DNA of 7,306 bases from CAZPZZ01 sp964591245 (GCA_964591245.1 CAZPZZ010000179.1:1-7306), one strand, 5' to 3'; shown: positions 1-6,981, counted from the first letter of the stretch. The notes: generated by a model not told the origin, from the letters alone. Numbers and translations: made by a program.

Positions 1-78
1 CCGGAGCTGATTGGTTTGAACCCGTCAGCGACACGGACTACCGAGGACAGTAACCGCGTGGCGTAGGGCTCGGTCTGC

Positions 79-107
79 TTGCGACGATATCGGTGCTAAG
101 CGATACT
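79..107 (+). promoter_or_regulatory. Candidate sigma-70-type promoter for the first operon
   Basis: TTGCGA at 79-84 and GATACT at 102-107 each match 4 of 6 bases of the -35 and -10 consensus. They are separated by an ideal 17-base spacer. Transcription would start near 114, leaving about a 30-base leader before the ATG at 145. Two 4/6 matches can occur by chance, and the promoter consensus of this lineage is not known to me, so this is tentative. Confidence 0.3.
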
Positions 108-130
108 GTCGTGTCGCTTGGCATTCTTCG

Positions 131-138
131 AAGGAGAT
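131..138 (+). promoter_or_regulatory. Shine-Dalgarno that fixes the start at 145
   Basis: AAGGAGAT at 131-138 is a near-perfect ribosome binding site, with 8 bases between the end of GGAG and the ATG at 145. It supports ATG 145 over the in-frame TTG at 118, which would place this site inside the coding sequence. Confidence 0.8.
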
Positions 139-144
139 TCCGTA

Positions 145-1557
145 ATGGGTTCAAGGCACGTTGTGGCATGGCTGGTGGTCGGCGTTGTCGCGCTGGGAGC
201 TTCCGATACTGTGCATGCCCAGCCGAACCATGACTCGGCGACTCTCGTCACATTTGCGAAGGACATCGCCCCTATTCTGCAACGGAGTTGTCAACAGTGT
301 CACCGGCCGGCGTCGGTGGCCCCGATGTCGCTCCTGACCTATGCCGAGGTACGCCCGTGGGCGCGGGCGATCAAGATGCGGACCGGGTTGAGGAGCCAGC
401 GTGGGGCGATGCCGCCCTGGTTTGTGGAGCGGGATCTTGGCATCCAGCGCTACAAGAACGACATTTCTCTGAATGAAGAGGAAATCGAAAAGATTGCGGT
501 TTGGGCAGACAATGGAGCTCCGCTGGGGAATCCGGCAGACCTCCCCGCCCCGTTGGAATTCGGTGATGAACAGGAATGGGCGATCGGAGTTCCAGACCTG
601 ATTCTCGAGTCGCCGGCCGTGACCGTACCGGCCACGGCGGCCGACAAATGGACGAACCTCGGGACTATACCTACAGGGTTGACGGAAGACCGATATGTGG
701 CGGCCGTGGAGGTAAAAGAATTTAATGACATTCCTCCCGAGAGTGGTGGCGACACCGTCGGTGGGCGGTATGTGTTTCACCACATGACCTACGCTTCGGT
801 GGTGCCGGATGGTGTGGACGCGGAATCGTCGACGCGCTTTCCCGTTCACGAGGTGGGCCGAAATGCGGACATTTTTCCCGAGAATGCCGGACGGCTGCTG
901 ACGGCGGGATCTGCACTCGAATTGGAAACCGCACATCTGCATGCGAATGGTCGTGAAACGCAGGCGCATCTCAAGTTTGCGTTCAAACTGCATCCTGAGG
1001 GCTATGAGCCAGAAATCCGGCACGCTCGCACGTTGGTGGGAAATGGCGTGGACATTGATATCAAACCGGACCAGGCCGAGCAAGAACTGCATGCCTACCG
1101 GGTGTTAGATGAGCATACGAAGGTGGTCTCTTTTGAGCCTCACCAGCACGCTCCAGGTACGCGTATGTGTCTTGAGGCGATCTGGGGTCACAACATTGAG
1201 ACACTGACCTGTGTTGGCTACGACCACAACTGGGTGAAGCAGTACATCTACGATGATGACTATGCGCCGTTATTGCCGAAAGGCACCATCTTGCACATCA
1301 TTGGCTGGTTAGATACGACCGTGACCAATCGAAACGTGGCCGATCCCAGGAACTGGTCCGGGGGCGGGCGGCGTTCTGTCGCCAATATGTTCATTGACCT
1401 TGGTGAAGCGTTGGAACTCACCGACGAGCAGTTCGAGCGCGAGATGGGTGACCGCCGCCGACGTCTTGGATTACAGCAGGGCGACCACCTCATCGGATGC
1501 CCGTTGTGTATGGTGGAGTTTCCCTCGCAGGCGGTCGCGGCGGACGACGGACAATGA
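145..1557 (+). CDS. Exported c-type cytochrome / copper type II (PHM-like) monooxygenase fusion
   Basis: This 470-residue protein is predicted to be periplasmic. Residues 1-25 form a signal peptide (hydrophobic core 6-19, cleavage after VHA). Residues 36-127 form a single-haem cytochrome c domain. CQQCH at 49-53 binds haem, and Met89 in AMPPW is the likely distal ligand. Residues 145-420 resemble the two-domain copper type II ascorbate-dependent monooxygenases (peptidylglycine hydroxylase type). HHM at 212-214 and HLH at 264-266 are candidate Cu-H ligands, while HQH at 333-335 and Met415 are candidate Cu-M ligands. The stretch with YDHNW (359-363) and LPKGT (377-381) is typical of bacterial members. 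These families are known to hydroxylate C-H bonds with copper and a reductant; the haem domain could supply electrons (inference). No substrate can be read from the sequence. The C-terminus adds CPLC (452-455). The gene overlaps the next by 4 bases. The domain calls are firm; enzymatic activity is unproven. Confidence 0.88.
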   Translation: MGSRHVVAWLVVGVVALGASDTVHAQPNHDSATLVTFAKDIAPILQRSCQQCHRPASVAPMSLLTYAEVRPWARAIKMRTGLRSQRGAMPPWFVERDLGIQRYKNDISLNEEEIEKIAVWADNGAPLGNPADLPAPLEFGDEQEWAIGVPDLILESPAVTVPATAADKWTNLGTIPTGLTEDRYVAAVEVKEFNDIPPESGGDTVGGRYVFHHMTYASVVPDGVDAESSTRFPVHEVGRNADIFPENAGRLLTAGSALELETAHLHANGRETQAHLKFAFKLHPEGYEPEIRHARTLVGNGVDIDIKPDQAEQELHAYRVLDEHTKVVSFEPHQHAPGTRMCLEAIWGHNIETLTCVGYDHNWVKQYIYDDDYAPLLPKGTILHIIGWLDTTVTNRNVADPRNWSGGGRRSVANMFIDLGEALELTDEQFEREMGDRRRRLGLQQGDHLIGCPLCMVEFPSQAVAADDGQ

Positions 1558-2516
1558 CGATCAGGAAGGTTGGCCTTCCGCCGACTCGTGGCACGGTGTG
1601 CACATGGCATGGCTTCCTCGTGGTCTTGCTGTTGTTCACGCTCACGGCCTGGGGGATGAGCGCACAGACCAGGTTTACGTATTCCCGCGGGCAGAGTATT
1701 TCGCCAGCCTTCGAGGGGTGGTGGGAAAACGAGGACGGCACGTACACGTTGTTCTTCGGCTACATGAACTCCAACTGGGAGCAGGAACTGGATGTGCCCG
1801 TAGGGCCGGATAATGCTATTCAGCCCGGGGGGCCCGATCGGGGGCAGCCGACGCATTTTTATCCGCGGCGGAACATGTTCCTGTTCACGGTTGTGGTGCC
1901 ATCGGACTTTGGCGATCAGGAGGTGGTCTGGACACTGACGACGAACGGTGAGACGGAGCGCGCCTACGGGTCGCTCCGCACCGACTACCTTCTCGATCGG
2001 CAGACCATTGCCACTGAAATGGGCGCGAACTTTGGTCGGGTCAGAGACGAATGGCGTCGGAACGAGCCTCCGGCGCTCAGTTTGGGTGTCGACCAACGTC
2101 GAATCGTGCGAGTTGGCGAACCGCTTCAACTTGTAGCGGTTACGACCGACGATGGCATCCCGTCTGGAAATTACACTCCGCCGGCCGTCGAAGCGGGTAA
2201 ACCACATCCTGCATACCGCGCACTCCAGCAGATCGTGCCGGGCAATCCCCCGGGGCTCAGGTTCTCATGGCTCGTATATCGGGGTGACGCATCAAAGGTC
2301 ACTTTCAGCCCCCGTCAGCTCAAGGCCTGGCAAGATACCCGCGTCTATTCGTATTCTCCATGGTCACCTCCGTACATCTTGCCCGACGTGCCCGAGGATG
2401 GGGCCTGGGAGGTCGAGGCGACGTTCGAAGAGCCCGGTACGTATGTTCTGCGTGCACTCGCGGGCGACGGCGCTTTGACGACGAGCGAGGACCTGACCGT
2501 AACGGTCATGCCATGA
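1554..2516 (+). CDS. Exported beta-rich protein with C-terminal Ig-like segment, family not recognised
   Basis: This 320-residue protein has a long N-terminus carrying Arg and Lys, a hydrophobic core at about 21-33, and a likely cleavage after MSA (residue 37). The mature part is rich in aromatic residues and alternating beta-type patterns. The first half (about 40-145) includes GWWENEDGTYTLFFGYMN at 55-72 and looks like a compact beta-sandwich. The last part (about 285-319), with EEPGTYVLRALAGDG, resembles the final strands of Ig-like or PKD-type domains. I see no catalytic motif. The start is the ATG in ATGA at 1554-1557, which overlaps the stop of the monooxygenase-like gene and implies translational coupling. 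There is no good Shine-Dalgarno. An in-frame upstream ATG at 1497 would remove the clean signal peptide, so it was not used. Its job is unknown. Tight coupling suggests it is a partner, chaperone or substrate-presenting subunit of the upstream protein (inference). Confidence 0.8.
   Translation: MTIRKVGLPPTRGTVCTWHGFLVVLLLFTLTAWGMSAQTRFTYSRGQSISPAFEGWWENEDGTYTLFFGYMNSNWEQELDVPVGPDNAIQPGGPDRGQPTHFYPRRNMFLFTVVVPSDFGDQEVVWTLTTNGETERAYGSLRTDYLLDRQTIATEMGANFGRVRDEWRRNEPPALSLGVDQRRIVRVGEPLQLVAVTTDDGIPSGNYTPPAVEAGKPHPAYRALQQIVPGNPPGLRFSWLVYRGDASKVTFSPRQLKAWQDTRVYSYSPWSPPYILPDVPEDGAWEVEATFEEPGTYVLRALAGDGALTTSEDLTVTVMP
2495..2509. repeat. Perfect 7-1-7 inverted repeat at the end of the second gene
   Basis: TGACCGTAACGGTCA has two 7-base arms that are exact reverse complements around a single A. 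It lies inside the last codons of the beta-rich protein gene (residues LTVTV). A one-base centre suits a dimeric regulator site better than an RNA hairpin, and no T-run follows. It may be chance, since the coded LTVTV pattern favours such repeats. Confidence 0.35.
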
Positions 2517-2653
2517 TTCGTGCTCATGAGGTTGCGGTCGATGAGATGTGGGTTACTGTGTGGCCTTCCTGCGAGCGGCTAGTCAGGACGCGTGCCACGA
2601 AGCAGGGCGAGGGGGGGGCTCCTGGGTTAGCGAGTCGGGCGTGCCGCGTGTTA

Positions 2654-2672
2654 GCTGCGCGCCGCCCGCAGC
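2654..2672. terminator. Small GC hairpin, possible terminator or RNA structure
   Basis: GCTGCG at 2654-2659 pairs with CGCAGC at 2667-2672 around a 7-base loop. No T-run follows (the next bases are GGAGTAAACGG), so it lacks the signature of an intrinsic terminator. It lies 138 bases past the stop of the second gene. Confidence 0.2.
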
Positions 2673-2714
2673 GGAGTAAACGGAATTCGTAGCGTCGCCG
2701 TCTACCTTCCTCGA

Positions 2715-2740
2715 GTCCCGTCTGTCTCGGGACCGTCTTT
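2715..2740 (+). terminator. Weak candidate intrinsic terminator
   Basis: GTCCCG at 2715-2720 pairs with CGGGAC at 2728-2733 around a 7-base loop. It is followed by CGTCTTT ending at 2740. The stem is short and the T-tract is interrupted. It sits 35 bases before the DUF5916 start, so it could equally be a leader structure of that gene. Confidence 0.25.
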
Positions 2741-2774
2741 GCACTCCTTTCAACGGCAGAACCAGAGCGTATTC

Positions 2775-5069
2775 ATGCGTGTTTTCTTTCTTCTGTTCAC
2801 TATGGTGTTCTCGTGGGTGTTTCCCTCTGTTTCGCTCCTGGCACAGGATGCCGCAGACGAGGTGGCCTCTTTCGATGCTCGCGAGTTGACTGGCGGTGGG
2901 TTTCCGCTCGTACGAGCGCTTGGTGTTGAAACGGCACCGGTGGTTGACGGGAACATACTGAGCGATCCCGCGTACGCCGGTGCGATGCCGGCGACGGGGT
3001 TTGTGCAGAGCCGTCCATTCGACGGCGAGCCTGCGTCGGAGCGCACAGAAGTGCGTATCGTCTACACGGAGGACACCATTTACTTCGGGGTGGTCTGCTA
3101 TACCGTAGATCCAGGCACCATTATCGTGGCCGACAGTCGTCGCGATTCAGAGCTCACCGAGACAGATAGTTTTCAGATCATTCTCGACACGTACCAGGAT
3201 TCACAGAACGGCTTTGTCTTCGGCACGAATCCGGCCGGTATCGAGTATGACGGGCAAGTGACGAATGAAGGGCAGGGTAGCGGACGATTCGGTGGCGGTG
3301 GGAGTGGCCGTCCCAGTAATAGTCGGCAACAACGCGGTTCAGGAGGTGGGTTCAATCTGAACTGGGACGGCGCCTGGCAAGTGTCTACCCAAGTCACCGA
3401 CATCGGATGGACGGCGGAGTTCGCCATCCCGTTCCGCACGTTACGGTATCCGCGAAGTGAGGTCCAGACCTGGGGCATGAATTTCCAGCGGAACATCCGG
3501 GTGCGAAACGAACAGGCCTACTGGGCGCCGCTTCCCCGTCAGTTCAACATCAATCGGTTGTCGCTGGCTGGAGAACTGCAGGGCGTGGCGGTGCCGCCAC
3601 AGCGCAATCTTCAGCTGACCCCTTACGTGTTAGGGGAATCGTTGCATCGAACCGAAGACAATCGCCAGTTCAATACGGGCGATTTTGGGGCTGATCTCAA
3701 GTACAGCGTGACACCGAGTGTTACGTTGGATCTGACGTACAACACAGATTTTGCGCAGGTCGAGGTGGACGATCAGCAGATCAATCTTGACCGGTTCACG
3801 CTCTTCTTCCCGGAGAAACGCCCTTTTTTCCTTGAGAATGCTGGCTTGTTCTCCGTTGGCCAGTCCGGAGCTGTAGACGTCTTTTTCAGTCGTCGGATCG
3901 GGTTGGGCGAGAATGGCGAACAGATTCCGATTGTGGGGGGCGGTCGACTGTCTGGCAAGGTTGGCAGCAATACGAATGTTGGTTTTCTGAACATGCAGAC
4001 CGCGTCGGTCGGCGGGAATGGTATCCCCGGGCAAAATTTCACCGTTGGGAGAATCAGGCAGGATCTGGCGAATCGGTCCAATATCGGCGCTATCGTGGTG
4101 AACCGGGATTCCACTGGGAGCTTGGCCGATGATGGTGACTACAATCGGACATTCGCAGTCGACGGACGCTGGGGGGTCGGTCAAGGCGGGACGGTCAGTG
4201 GGTTCATGGCGGGTACGGACACACCTGGGCTTACTGGTGGGAACACCCATGCCTACGCGTTCAGTGCCCAACATCAATCTGAGAACGCGCGGTTGGCTCT
4301 TGGATATACGGAAGTAGCGCCTAATTTCAATCCAGAGGTCGGCTTTCTTGCGCGGCAAAGCTACCGACGAATGAATGGTACGGTGTACACGACCTTTCGA
4401 CCCGAAAATTTCATGGGGGTTCTCGAACTCCGACCGCATGTGTCACACAACACAGTGTTCAATTTCCAGACCGGCCGGCAGGAGACTCAGTTCACCCACA
4501 TTGACAATCACATCGAGTGGCGCAACGGTTATGAGATTCACACGGGTATGAACGTGACTCGAGAGGGGGTCTTGGCCCCGTTCGAGATCTTCCCGGGGGT
4601 AATCGTGCCTCCCGGCACCTACGATCATCGGGAAACGCAAATCGCTGGTAATACGAATCTGGGGGCCCCGGTGAGCCTGAACTTCAATAGCATTGTGGGT
4701 GGGCTTTTTGGCGGTGATCGCGTGACAATTACGCCGTCCATTGCCGCGCGTGCCGGCGAGGCCTTCAATGCAACGTTCGAATGGAGCTACAACGACCTCA
4801 GGTTGCCGTCGGGAGATTTCACCACGAATCTCGCACGTTTCCGAGTGTCCTATTCTTTCACCACGCGGATGTTCTTCCAGGCGCTGGTGCAATACAACGA
4901 CCGTGCTGATCTCTGGTCCTCGAATCTCCGGTTTGGCTTGCTATCCGACGCGAATACCGGGTTGTTTATTGTCTACAACGATATTCAGGGATTGGGCAGT
5001 CTGGTGCCAAGTGGTGCGGGGCGCACCCTCACGCTGAAGTACAGCTATCTGTTTGAGTTGCTGCGATAG
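2775..5069 (+). CDS. DUF5916 outer-membrane-type protein with N-terminal CBM9-like domain
   Basis: This 764-residue protein has a signal peptide at 1-23 (very hydrophobic MRVFFLLFTMVF start, cleavage after LLA). Residues about 50-265 form a carbohydrate-binding-family-9-like beta-sandwich: VVDGNILSDPAY, the YFGVVC strand, NPAGIEYDGQ (152-161) and GWTAEFAIPF (211-220). From about 278 to the end is the DUF5916 region. Its hallmark run QINLDRFTLFFPEKRPFFLE (335-354) is followed by FFSRRIGLG, GGGRLSGKVG, NPEVGFL (519-525) and WSSNLRFG. Alternating strands continue to a final strand ending LKYSYLFELLR, which fits an outer-membrane beta-barrel. The biochemical role of the family is not established; sugar or glycan binding is only suggested by the CBM9-like fold. 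A Gly/Ser/Arg-rich loop (166-193) interrupts the first domain. ATG 2775 was chosen over an in-frame TTG at 2739 because it begins the signal peptide; the ribosome site is weak. Confidence 0.9.
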   Translation: MRVFFLLFTMVFSWVFPSVSLLAQDAADEVASFDARELTGGGFPLVRALGVETAPVVDGNILSDPAYAGAMPATGFVQSRPFDGEPASERTEVRIVYTEDTIYFGVVCYTVDPGTIIVADSRRDSELTETDSFQIILDTYQDSQNGFVFGTNPAGIEYDGQVTNEGQGSGRFGGGGSGRPSNSRQQRGSGGGFNLNWDGAWQVSTQVTDIGWTAEFAIPFRTLRYPRSEVQTWGMNFQRNIRVRNEQAYWAPLPRQFNINRLSLAGELQGVAVPPQRNLQLTPYVLGESLHRTEDNRQFNTGDFGADLKYSVTPSVTLDLTYNTDFAQVEVDDQQINLDRFTLFFPEKRPFFLENAGLFSVGQSGAVDVFFSRRIGLGENGEQIPIVGGGRLSGKVGSNTNVGFLNMQTASVGGNGIPGQNFTVGRIRQDLANRSNIGAIVVNRDSTGSLADDGDYNRTFAVDGRWGVGQGGTVSGFMAGTDTPGLTGGNTHAYAFSAQHQSENARLALGYTEVAPNFNPEVGFLARQSYRRMNGTVYTTFRPENFMGVLELRPHVSHNTVFNFQTGRQETQFTHIDNHIEWRNGYEIHTGMNVTREGVLAPFEIFPGVIVPPGTYDHRETQIAGNTNLGAPVSLNFNSIVGGLFGGDRVTITPSIAARAGEAFNATFEWSYNDLRLPSGDFTTNLARFRVSYSFTTRMFFQALVQYNDRADLWSSNLRFGLLSDANTGLFIVYNDIQGLGSLVPSGAGRTLTLKYSYLFELLR

Positions 5070-5082
5070 GCGCCATCTCTTT

Positions 5083-5110
5083 TTGTATCCGACGGTGGTA
5101 GTGATATGAA
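5083..5110 (+). promoter_or_regulatory. Possible extended -10 promoter for the second operon
   Basis: TGATATGAA at 5102-5110 reads as an extended -10 (TG, one base, then TATGAA, a 4/6 match). A poor -35, TTGTAT at 5083-5088, lies 16 bases upstream. It would give a leader of about 70 bases before the ATG at 5187. No terminator is visible after the DUF5916 stop, apart from a five-T run at 5080-5084 without a stem. Read-through is therefore also possible. Confidence 0.22.
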
Positions 5111-5171
5111 TGGCCTCAGCGAGATGTCGTGCGTGATGCGGGTTTCCGCTGGTTGTGCGCTGTGCGGTTCT

Positions 5172-5176
5172 AGGAG
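5172..5176 (+). promoter_or_regulatory. Shine-Dalgarno supporting the start at 5187
   Basis: AGGAG at 5172-5176 lies 10 bases before ATG 5187, a slightly long but usable spacing. It supports 5187 over the upstream in-frame ATG at 5106. Confidence 0.55.
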
Positions 5177-5186
5177 TGTAGACACG

Positions 5187-6002
5187 ATGCGTTTCCTTTT
5201 CACACTCGGTGTTTTCGTTCTTGTCAGTGGGCTCCTGTCGCCAGCCGGCGTCCGGGCTCAACGCTCGCCCGCGTTGTCTGCGGGCTCATCCCAAACCGCC
5301 TCCACGTTGAGTTACGACGGACCACGTACTTCAGACGGCCGACCAGACTTGAGTGGTATTTGGCAGGTCTTGAGTACGGCCGCCTGGGACATCAGGGCGC
5401 ATAACGCGCAGGACGGCATTCCAGCGGGACTCAGTGTTGTTGTTGGTGGAGAGATTCCCTATCAACCGTGGGCCGCAGCCCAGCAACAGGAGAACTACGT
5501 GAACCGGATGACTGCCGATCCGGTACGGCAGTGTTTTTTGCCTGGCGTTCCCAGAATTACCTACATGCCGTTTCCGTTCCGTATCGTGCAAACACCGGAT
5601 CACGTTGTGATGACGTATGAATTTGCGCACGTGGTGCGGATTGTTTACACAGATGGCAGTCCCCATCCGCTGCCGAACGACTTTTGGCTGGGTGATTCCC
5701 GCGGGCACTGGGAGGGCGACACACTGGTGGTCGATACGACGCATTTCAATGGTCGCACGTGGTTCGATGCTGCAGGGAATTTTCACAGTGATGCGTTGCA
5801 CGTGGTCGAACGCTACACACCGACCAGTCAGTATCACATCGACTACGAAGTCACGATTGAAGACGATGAGGTGTTCACCCGCGCGTGGACGATGCGTATG
5901 CCTCTCTATCGGCGGATGGAGGACGGGTTACAGATCTTGGACTACGATTGCGTTGATCACATTTTGCAATCGGTGACCGGGCAAGAGGGAGGTGCACAAT
6001 GA
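5187..6002 (+). CDS. Secreted 'GRPDLSGIW' family protein of unknown function
   Basis: This 271-residue protein has a signal peptide at 1-24 (MRFLFTLGVFVLVSG core, cleavage after VRA) and is predicted to be periplasmic or surface-exposed. The mature chain opens with GRPDLSGIWQ (51-60), a motif seen in many uncharacterised Acidobacteriota-type proteins. It continues with YQPWAAAQQ (92-100), a conserved DPVRQCFLPGVPR block (111-123), DGSPHPLP, and GDSRGHWEGDTLVVDTTHFN (169-188). It ends with FHSDALHVVERY and a TIEDDEVFTRAWT strand. The pattern is beta-rich and repetitive. No enzymatic residues can be assigned with confidence, although the conserved Asp, His and Glu positions could form a binding site. 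An in-frame ATG at 5106 would add a Cys-rich 27-residue tail before the signal peptide and was rejected. The stop overlaps the start of a paralogue (ATGA at 5999-6002), so the two are surely co-translated. The function is unknown. Confidence 0.82.
   Translation: MRFLFTLGVFVLVSGLLSPAGVRAQRSPALSAGSSQTASTLSYDGPRTSDGRPDLSGIWQVLSTAAWDIRAHNAQDGIPAGLSVVVGGEIPYQPWAAAQQQENYVNRMTADPVRQCFLPGVPRITYMPFPFRIVQTPDHVVMTYEFAHVVRIVYTDGSPHPLPNDFWLGDSRGHWEGDTLVVDTTHFNGRTWFDAAGNFHSDALHVVERYTPTSQYHIDYEVTIEDDEVFTRAWTMRMPLYRRMEDGLQILDYDCVDHILQSVTGQEGGAQ
5987..5993 (+). promoter_or_regulatory. Strong Shine-Dalgarno inside the end of the upstream gene
   Basis: GGGAGGT at 5987-5993 sits 5 bases before the ATG at 5999, within the last codons of the preceding gene. 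The second paralogue can therefore initiate on its own as well as by coupling through the ATGA overlap. Confidence 0.7.
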
Positions 6003-6952
6003 ATGCGTGGCACGCGCGACTCGTTGCGATCATGCTGCTCGCCCTGCCGTCGGCGGTGACCGCTCAGGAGATCCAGGAGGGCTTTGAGCCCCCGAGGACC
6101 GAGTGGGGAGATCCAGATTTCCGTGGCTACTATTTACCTGGTGCGTCTCAGCCGATGGAGACTCCGTCCGGGTCGACCTGGCAGCAGCCCGAGGGCGCCA
6201 ACCGTGGCCAGGGGGCTGCGTTTTCCAGATTCTTCGAGCCGGACGCCAATGCGGCGCCTCGTCCGGCGCGGGTGACCACGCCGATGGTCATCGATCCGCC
6301 GGATGGCAAGATTCCGTTCCAGCCCTGGGCTGCTGAACAGCGGGGTGAGATCATGGCTCGCCAGGATGAGCTTGAACATCTGGATCCACGCGTGCAGTGT
6401 TTACCTGCCGCGGTACCGCGCGCGCATTTGCCGGTGGGATACAACACCTACCAGATTCTTCAAGTACCAGGACACGTGCTCATCCTCTACGAGTGGAACC
6501 ATCATCACCGCTACATTCCGCTCGATGGAAGCCCACATGTTGATTCGACCATTCGCCTGGGCATGGGGGATGCGCGCGGACACTGGGACGGGAACACCCT
6601 GGTAGTGGATTCGACAAACTTTACGGGTAATACCTGGGTGGTGGGACATGGCGCTCCTCCCGAGGGCGCCCCGGCAAGCGCGTTGAGCACTGGTCACGGT
6701 GTCTTTCACAGTGAGCAGCTTCACGTCGTGGAGCGGTTCACCATGGTCGATGCCGATACCGTTCATTACGAGGCGACTATTGAAGATCCGGAGGTGTTCA
6801 CACAGCCATGGACGTTGGCGTTCAACGCGCTCCGGCGCGCGCCTGAGGGGCATATGCTGTTCGAGTACGCCTGTCATGAAGGCAATGGACGCAACCTGTC
6901 GCTCATGACTGGCTCGGATGTCGATGCCGCACGTGTACACCCTCTCCAATGA
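5999..6952 (+). CDS. Secreted paralogue of the preceding 'GRPDLSGIW' protein
   Basis: This 317-residue protein has a signal peptide at about 1-22 (IMLLALPSAVTA core). It aligns along its length with the upstream product. FQPWAAEQR (107-115) matches YQPWAAAQQ, DPRVQCLPAAVPR (129-141) matches DPVRQCFLPGVPR, and GDARGHWDGNTLVVDSTNF (190-208) matches GDSRGHWEGDTLVVDTTHF. FHSEQLHVVERF (237-248) and TIEDPEVFTQPWT are also shared. The opening motif has diverged to WGDPDFRGYYLPG (36-48). Two differences stand out: a His cluster NHHHR (167-171) where the neighbour has AHVVR, and an extra 20-residue Gly/Ala/Pro-rich loop at about 215-235. The level of similarity suggests an old tandem duplication with possible divergence of ligand. 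Biochemical function is unknown. It is coupled to the upstream gene and followed 29 bases later by the DUF6152 gene. Confidence 0.83.
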   Translation: MNAWHARLVAIMLLALPSAVTAQEIQEGFEPPRTEWGDPDFRGYYLPGASQPMETPSGSTWQQPEGANRGQGAAFSRFFEPDANAAPRPARVTTPMVIDPPDGKIPFQPWAAEQRGEIMARQDELEHLDPRVQCLPAAVPRAHLPVGYNTYQILQVPGHVLILYEWNHHHRYIPLDGSPHVDSTIRLGMGDARGHWDGNTLVVDSTNFTGNTWVVGHGAPPEGAPASALSTGHGVFHSEQLHVVERFTMVDADTVHYEATIEDPEVFTQPWTLAFNALRRAPEGHMLFEYACHEGNGRNLSLMTGSDVDAARVHPLQ

Positions 6953-6968
6953 GCCTGTGTGATTGACC

Positions 6969-6975
6969 AGAGGTG
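6969..6975 (+). promoter_or_regulatory. Shine-Dalgarno of the DUF6152 gene
   Basis: AGAGGTG at 6969-6975 lies 6 bases before ATG 6982. It lies in the 29-base gap after the preceding stop, which is too short to hold a separate promoter easily. Confidence 0.6.
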
Positions 6976-6981
6976 AAACTG

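Larger units (their letters stand above)
1..144 (+). other. Upstream leader of the first gene; possible tail of an earlier gene
   Basis: No complete gene is present. Two frames are open from the window edge: one closes with TAA at 51-53 (tail reads ADWFEPVSDTDYRGQ) and one with TAG at 64-66. Either could be the 3' end of an upstream gene cut by the edge, but with so few codons I cannot choose between them. The rest is the 5' untranslated region of the monooxygenase-like gene, with a candidate promoter at 79-107 and a Shine-Dalgarno at 131-138. Confidence 0.4.
2517..2774. other. Intergenic gap with no supported gene
   Basis: The 258 bases contain an eight-G run at 2611-2618 and two small hairpins (2654-2672 and 2715-2733). 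I found no convincing -35/-10 pair. A 59-codon frame starting at the ATGA of 2513-2516 and ending at 2692 exists, but its product is low-complexity and rich in Arg and Ala, with no ribosome binding site. The gap separates the first two-gene block from the DUF5916 gene and must hold the latter's promoter if that gene is transcribed on its own. Confidence 0.6.

Noticed and set aside
118..144. TTG at 118 as start of the first gene
   Set aside because: It would place the strong Shine-Dalgarno inside the gene and add nine residues before a good signal peptide; ATG 145 fits better.
151..1092. A 313-codon open frame on the minus strand
   Set aside because: It lies wholly antisense to the haem/copper gene, whose motifs are unmistakable. 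Its product is rich in Arg and His without any domain, typical of a GC-rich shadow frame.
1260..2207. A 315-codon open frame on the minus strand
   Set aside because: It is antisense across the junction of two genes with clear signal peptides and coupling. Its product is Arg/Pro-rich with no recognisable pattern.
2513..2692. A 59-codon frame starting at an ATGA overlap with the end of the second gene
   Set aside because: The overlap mimics coupling, but there is no ribosome site. The product becomes Arg/Ala-rich low-complexity across the G-run and hairpin, so it reads as chance.
3630..4439. A 269-codon open frame on the minus strand
   Set aside because: It is antisense to the conserved DUF5916 core and shows no signal peptide or motif.
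5069..5084. Terminator after the DUF5916 gene
   Set aside because: There is a five-T run but no stem upstream; GGCGCC at 5069-5074 is only a short palindrome.
5106..5186. ATG at 5106 as start of the fourth gene
   Set aside because: It adds 27 residues with several Cys before an obvious signal peptide; the AGGAG before 5187 supports the later start.
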